This document shows, piece by piece, positions 4,974-5,441 of a stretch of DNA of 5,441 bases (position 1 is the first letter of the stretch; the number at the start of each line of letters is the position of its first letter). The DNA is from Bacteriovoracaceae bacterium. Its GTDB lineage: Bacteria; Bdellovibrionota; Bacteriovoracia; Bacteriovoracales; Bacteriovoracaceae. Both the position numbers and the translations under genes were made by a program. The notes beneath the pieces are model-generated. The model did no database searches. It saw only the letters and a program-made list of their open reading frames with translations, and was not told the origin of the DNA. The DNA lies in NCBI GenBank assembly GCA_947440875.1, contig CANETG010000197.1, positions 1 to 5,441 of the forward strand. Direction: 5' to 3'.

Positions 4974-5441
4974 TCAGTCTGCGCTAGGTCCCACAGTATC
5001 TGCGGAATGGGCTGAACGTGAGCCTAACGGTTTGGGTGCGCCGATTGTTGTATCTTTCTTAGTTTGTCTTTCGAGCTCTGAATTTATTTCTCCGCCAATA
5101 AGAATGATGTAACTCGAAATCCAAAACCACGTCATGAGAACGACAACTGCTCCAAGAGTTCCGTAGGTTTTATTAAAGTCAGCAAAGTTTGAAGCATACC
5201 AGGAAAATAAAAGTGATGTGACTGCCCAAAGAACGGAAGCAATGATTGATCCTCGACTTACCCATCTCCACTTGGCTTTTTTTCGACAGGGTCCAAAGCG
5301 ATAAACGCAAGAAAGGTAAATTGAAAAAATAAAAAGTAGAACACTCCAACCAATGAGGTTTCCTAATGTTTTAAACATTGGTCCAAAATTGAATGCACCC
5401 GTTACAGCAGGCATGGCGACAACAACGACAATTGCCACGAG
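4974..5441 (-). CDS. YihY/BrkB-family inner membrane protein, C-terminal part (5' end outside window)
   Basis: The frame is open to the right edge (CTC at 5441-5439 is in frame), so about 155 C-terminal residues are visible. A GTG at 5438 is in frame but almost certainly internal, because YihY/BrkB proteins are near 290-300 residues with about six membrane helices. Four hydrophobic segments are visible, centred at about residues 8, 35, 73 and 105. The last, YGTLGAVVVLMTWFWISSYIILIGGEIN, is the most recognisable family stretch (YG.L..V...L.W...S..I.L.G.E.N). It is followed by a polar tail of about 35 residues rich in Ser, Ala, Lys and Thr. The family was once called RNase BN by mistake and named BrkB for serum resistance in Bordetella; its molecular function is still unsettled. 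It converges on ndh with 10 bases between stop codons. Confidence 0.88.
   Translation of the reverse strand, partial: LVAIVVVVAMPAVTGAFNFGPMFKTLGNLIGWSVLLFIFSIYLSCVYRFGPCRKKAKWRWVSRGSIIASVLWAVTSLLFSWYASNFADFNKTYGTLGAVVVLMTWFWISSYIILIGGEINSELERQTKKDTTIGAPKPLGSRSAHSADTVGPSAD

Overview
The window is compact, gene-dense bacterial DNA of roughly 45% G+C. It holds six protein genes: four complete, one missing its 5' part at the left edge and one missing its 5' part at the right edge. A canonical DksA with an intact zinc finger, a type II NADH dehydrogenase, a TlpA-like redoxin and a YihY/BrkB membrane protein fit a free-living Gram-negative bacterium with aerobic respiration. The mix and the codon style would suit the Bdellovibrionota (Bdellovibrio/Bacteriovorax relatives). 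That placement is an impression, not something the sequence proves.

Layout. Positions 1-270 (+) are the C-terminal end of a TlpA/thioredoxin-like protein. It converges on a leftward two-gene unit: a PLP-dependent group II amino acid decarboxylase (2321 to 891) followed 24 bases later by a four-helix DUF2231 membrane protein with a very acidic tail (866 to 282). The 184-base divergent region 2326-2509 carries a cluster of TTTG/CAAA half-sites, a good candidate promoter for dksA, and a nested hairpin that ends at the dksA ribosome binding site. dksA (2510-2950) is closed by a textbook terminator (2975-3007). A -10-like box overlaps the terminator's T tract, 6 bases before the start of a yciO-type gene (3018-3650), which looks leaderless. 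ndh (3659-4963) follows in what is probably the same transcript, with its ribosome binding site overlapping the yciO stop codon. A YihY/BrkB-family gene (5441 to 4974) converges on ndh with only 10 bases between the stop codons.

Functionally this is mostly housekeeping: stringent-response transcription control (DksA), respiratory NADH oxidation (Ndh), and a nucleotide/tRNA-modification-type enzyme (YciO). The least ordinary part is the decarboxylase-DUF2231 pair. The decarboxylase aligns with animal-type GAD/CSAD enzymes, and two of its substrate-pocket positions look like those of cysteine sulfinate/aspartate decarboxylases rather than glutamate decarboxylase. I see no CRISPR array, RNA gene, insertion sequence, phage gene or clearly new multi-gene system.
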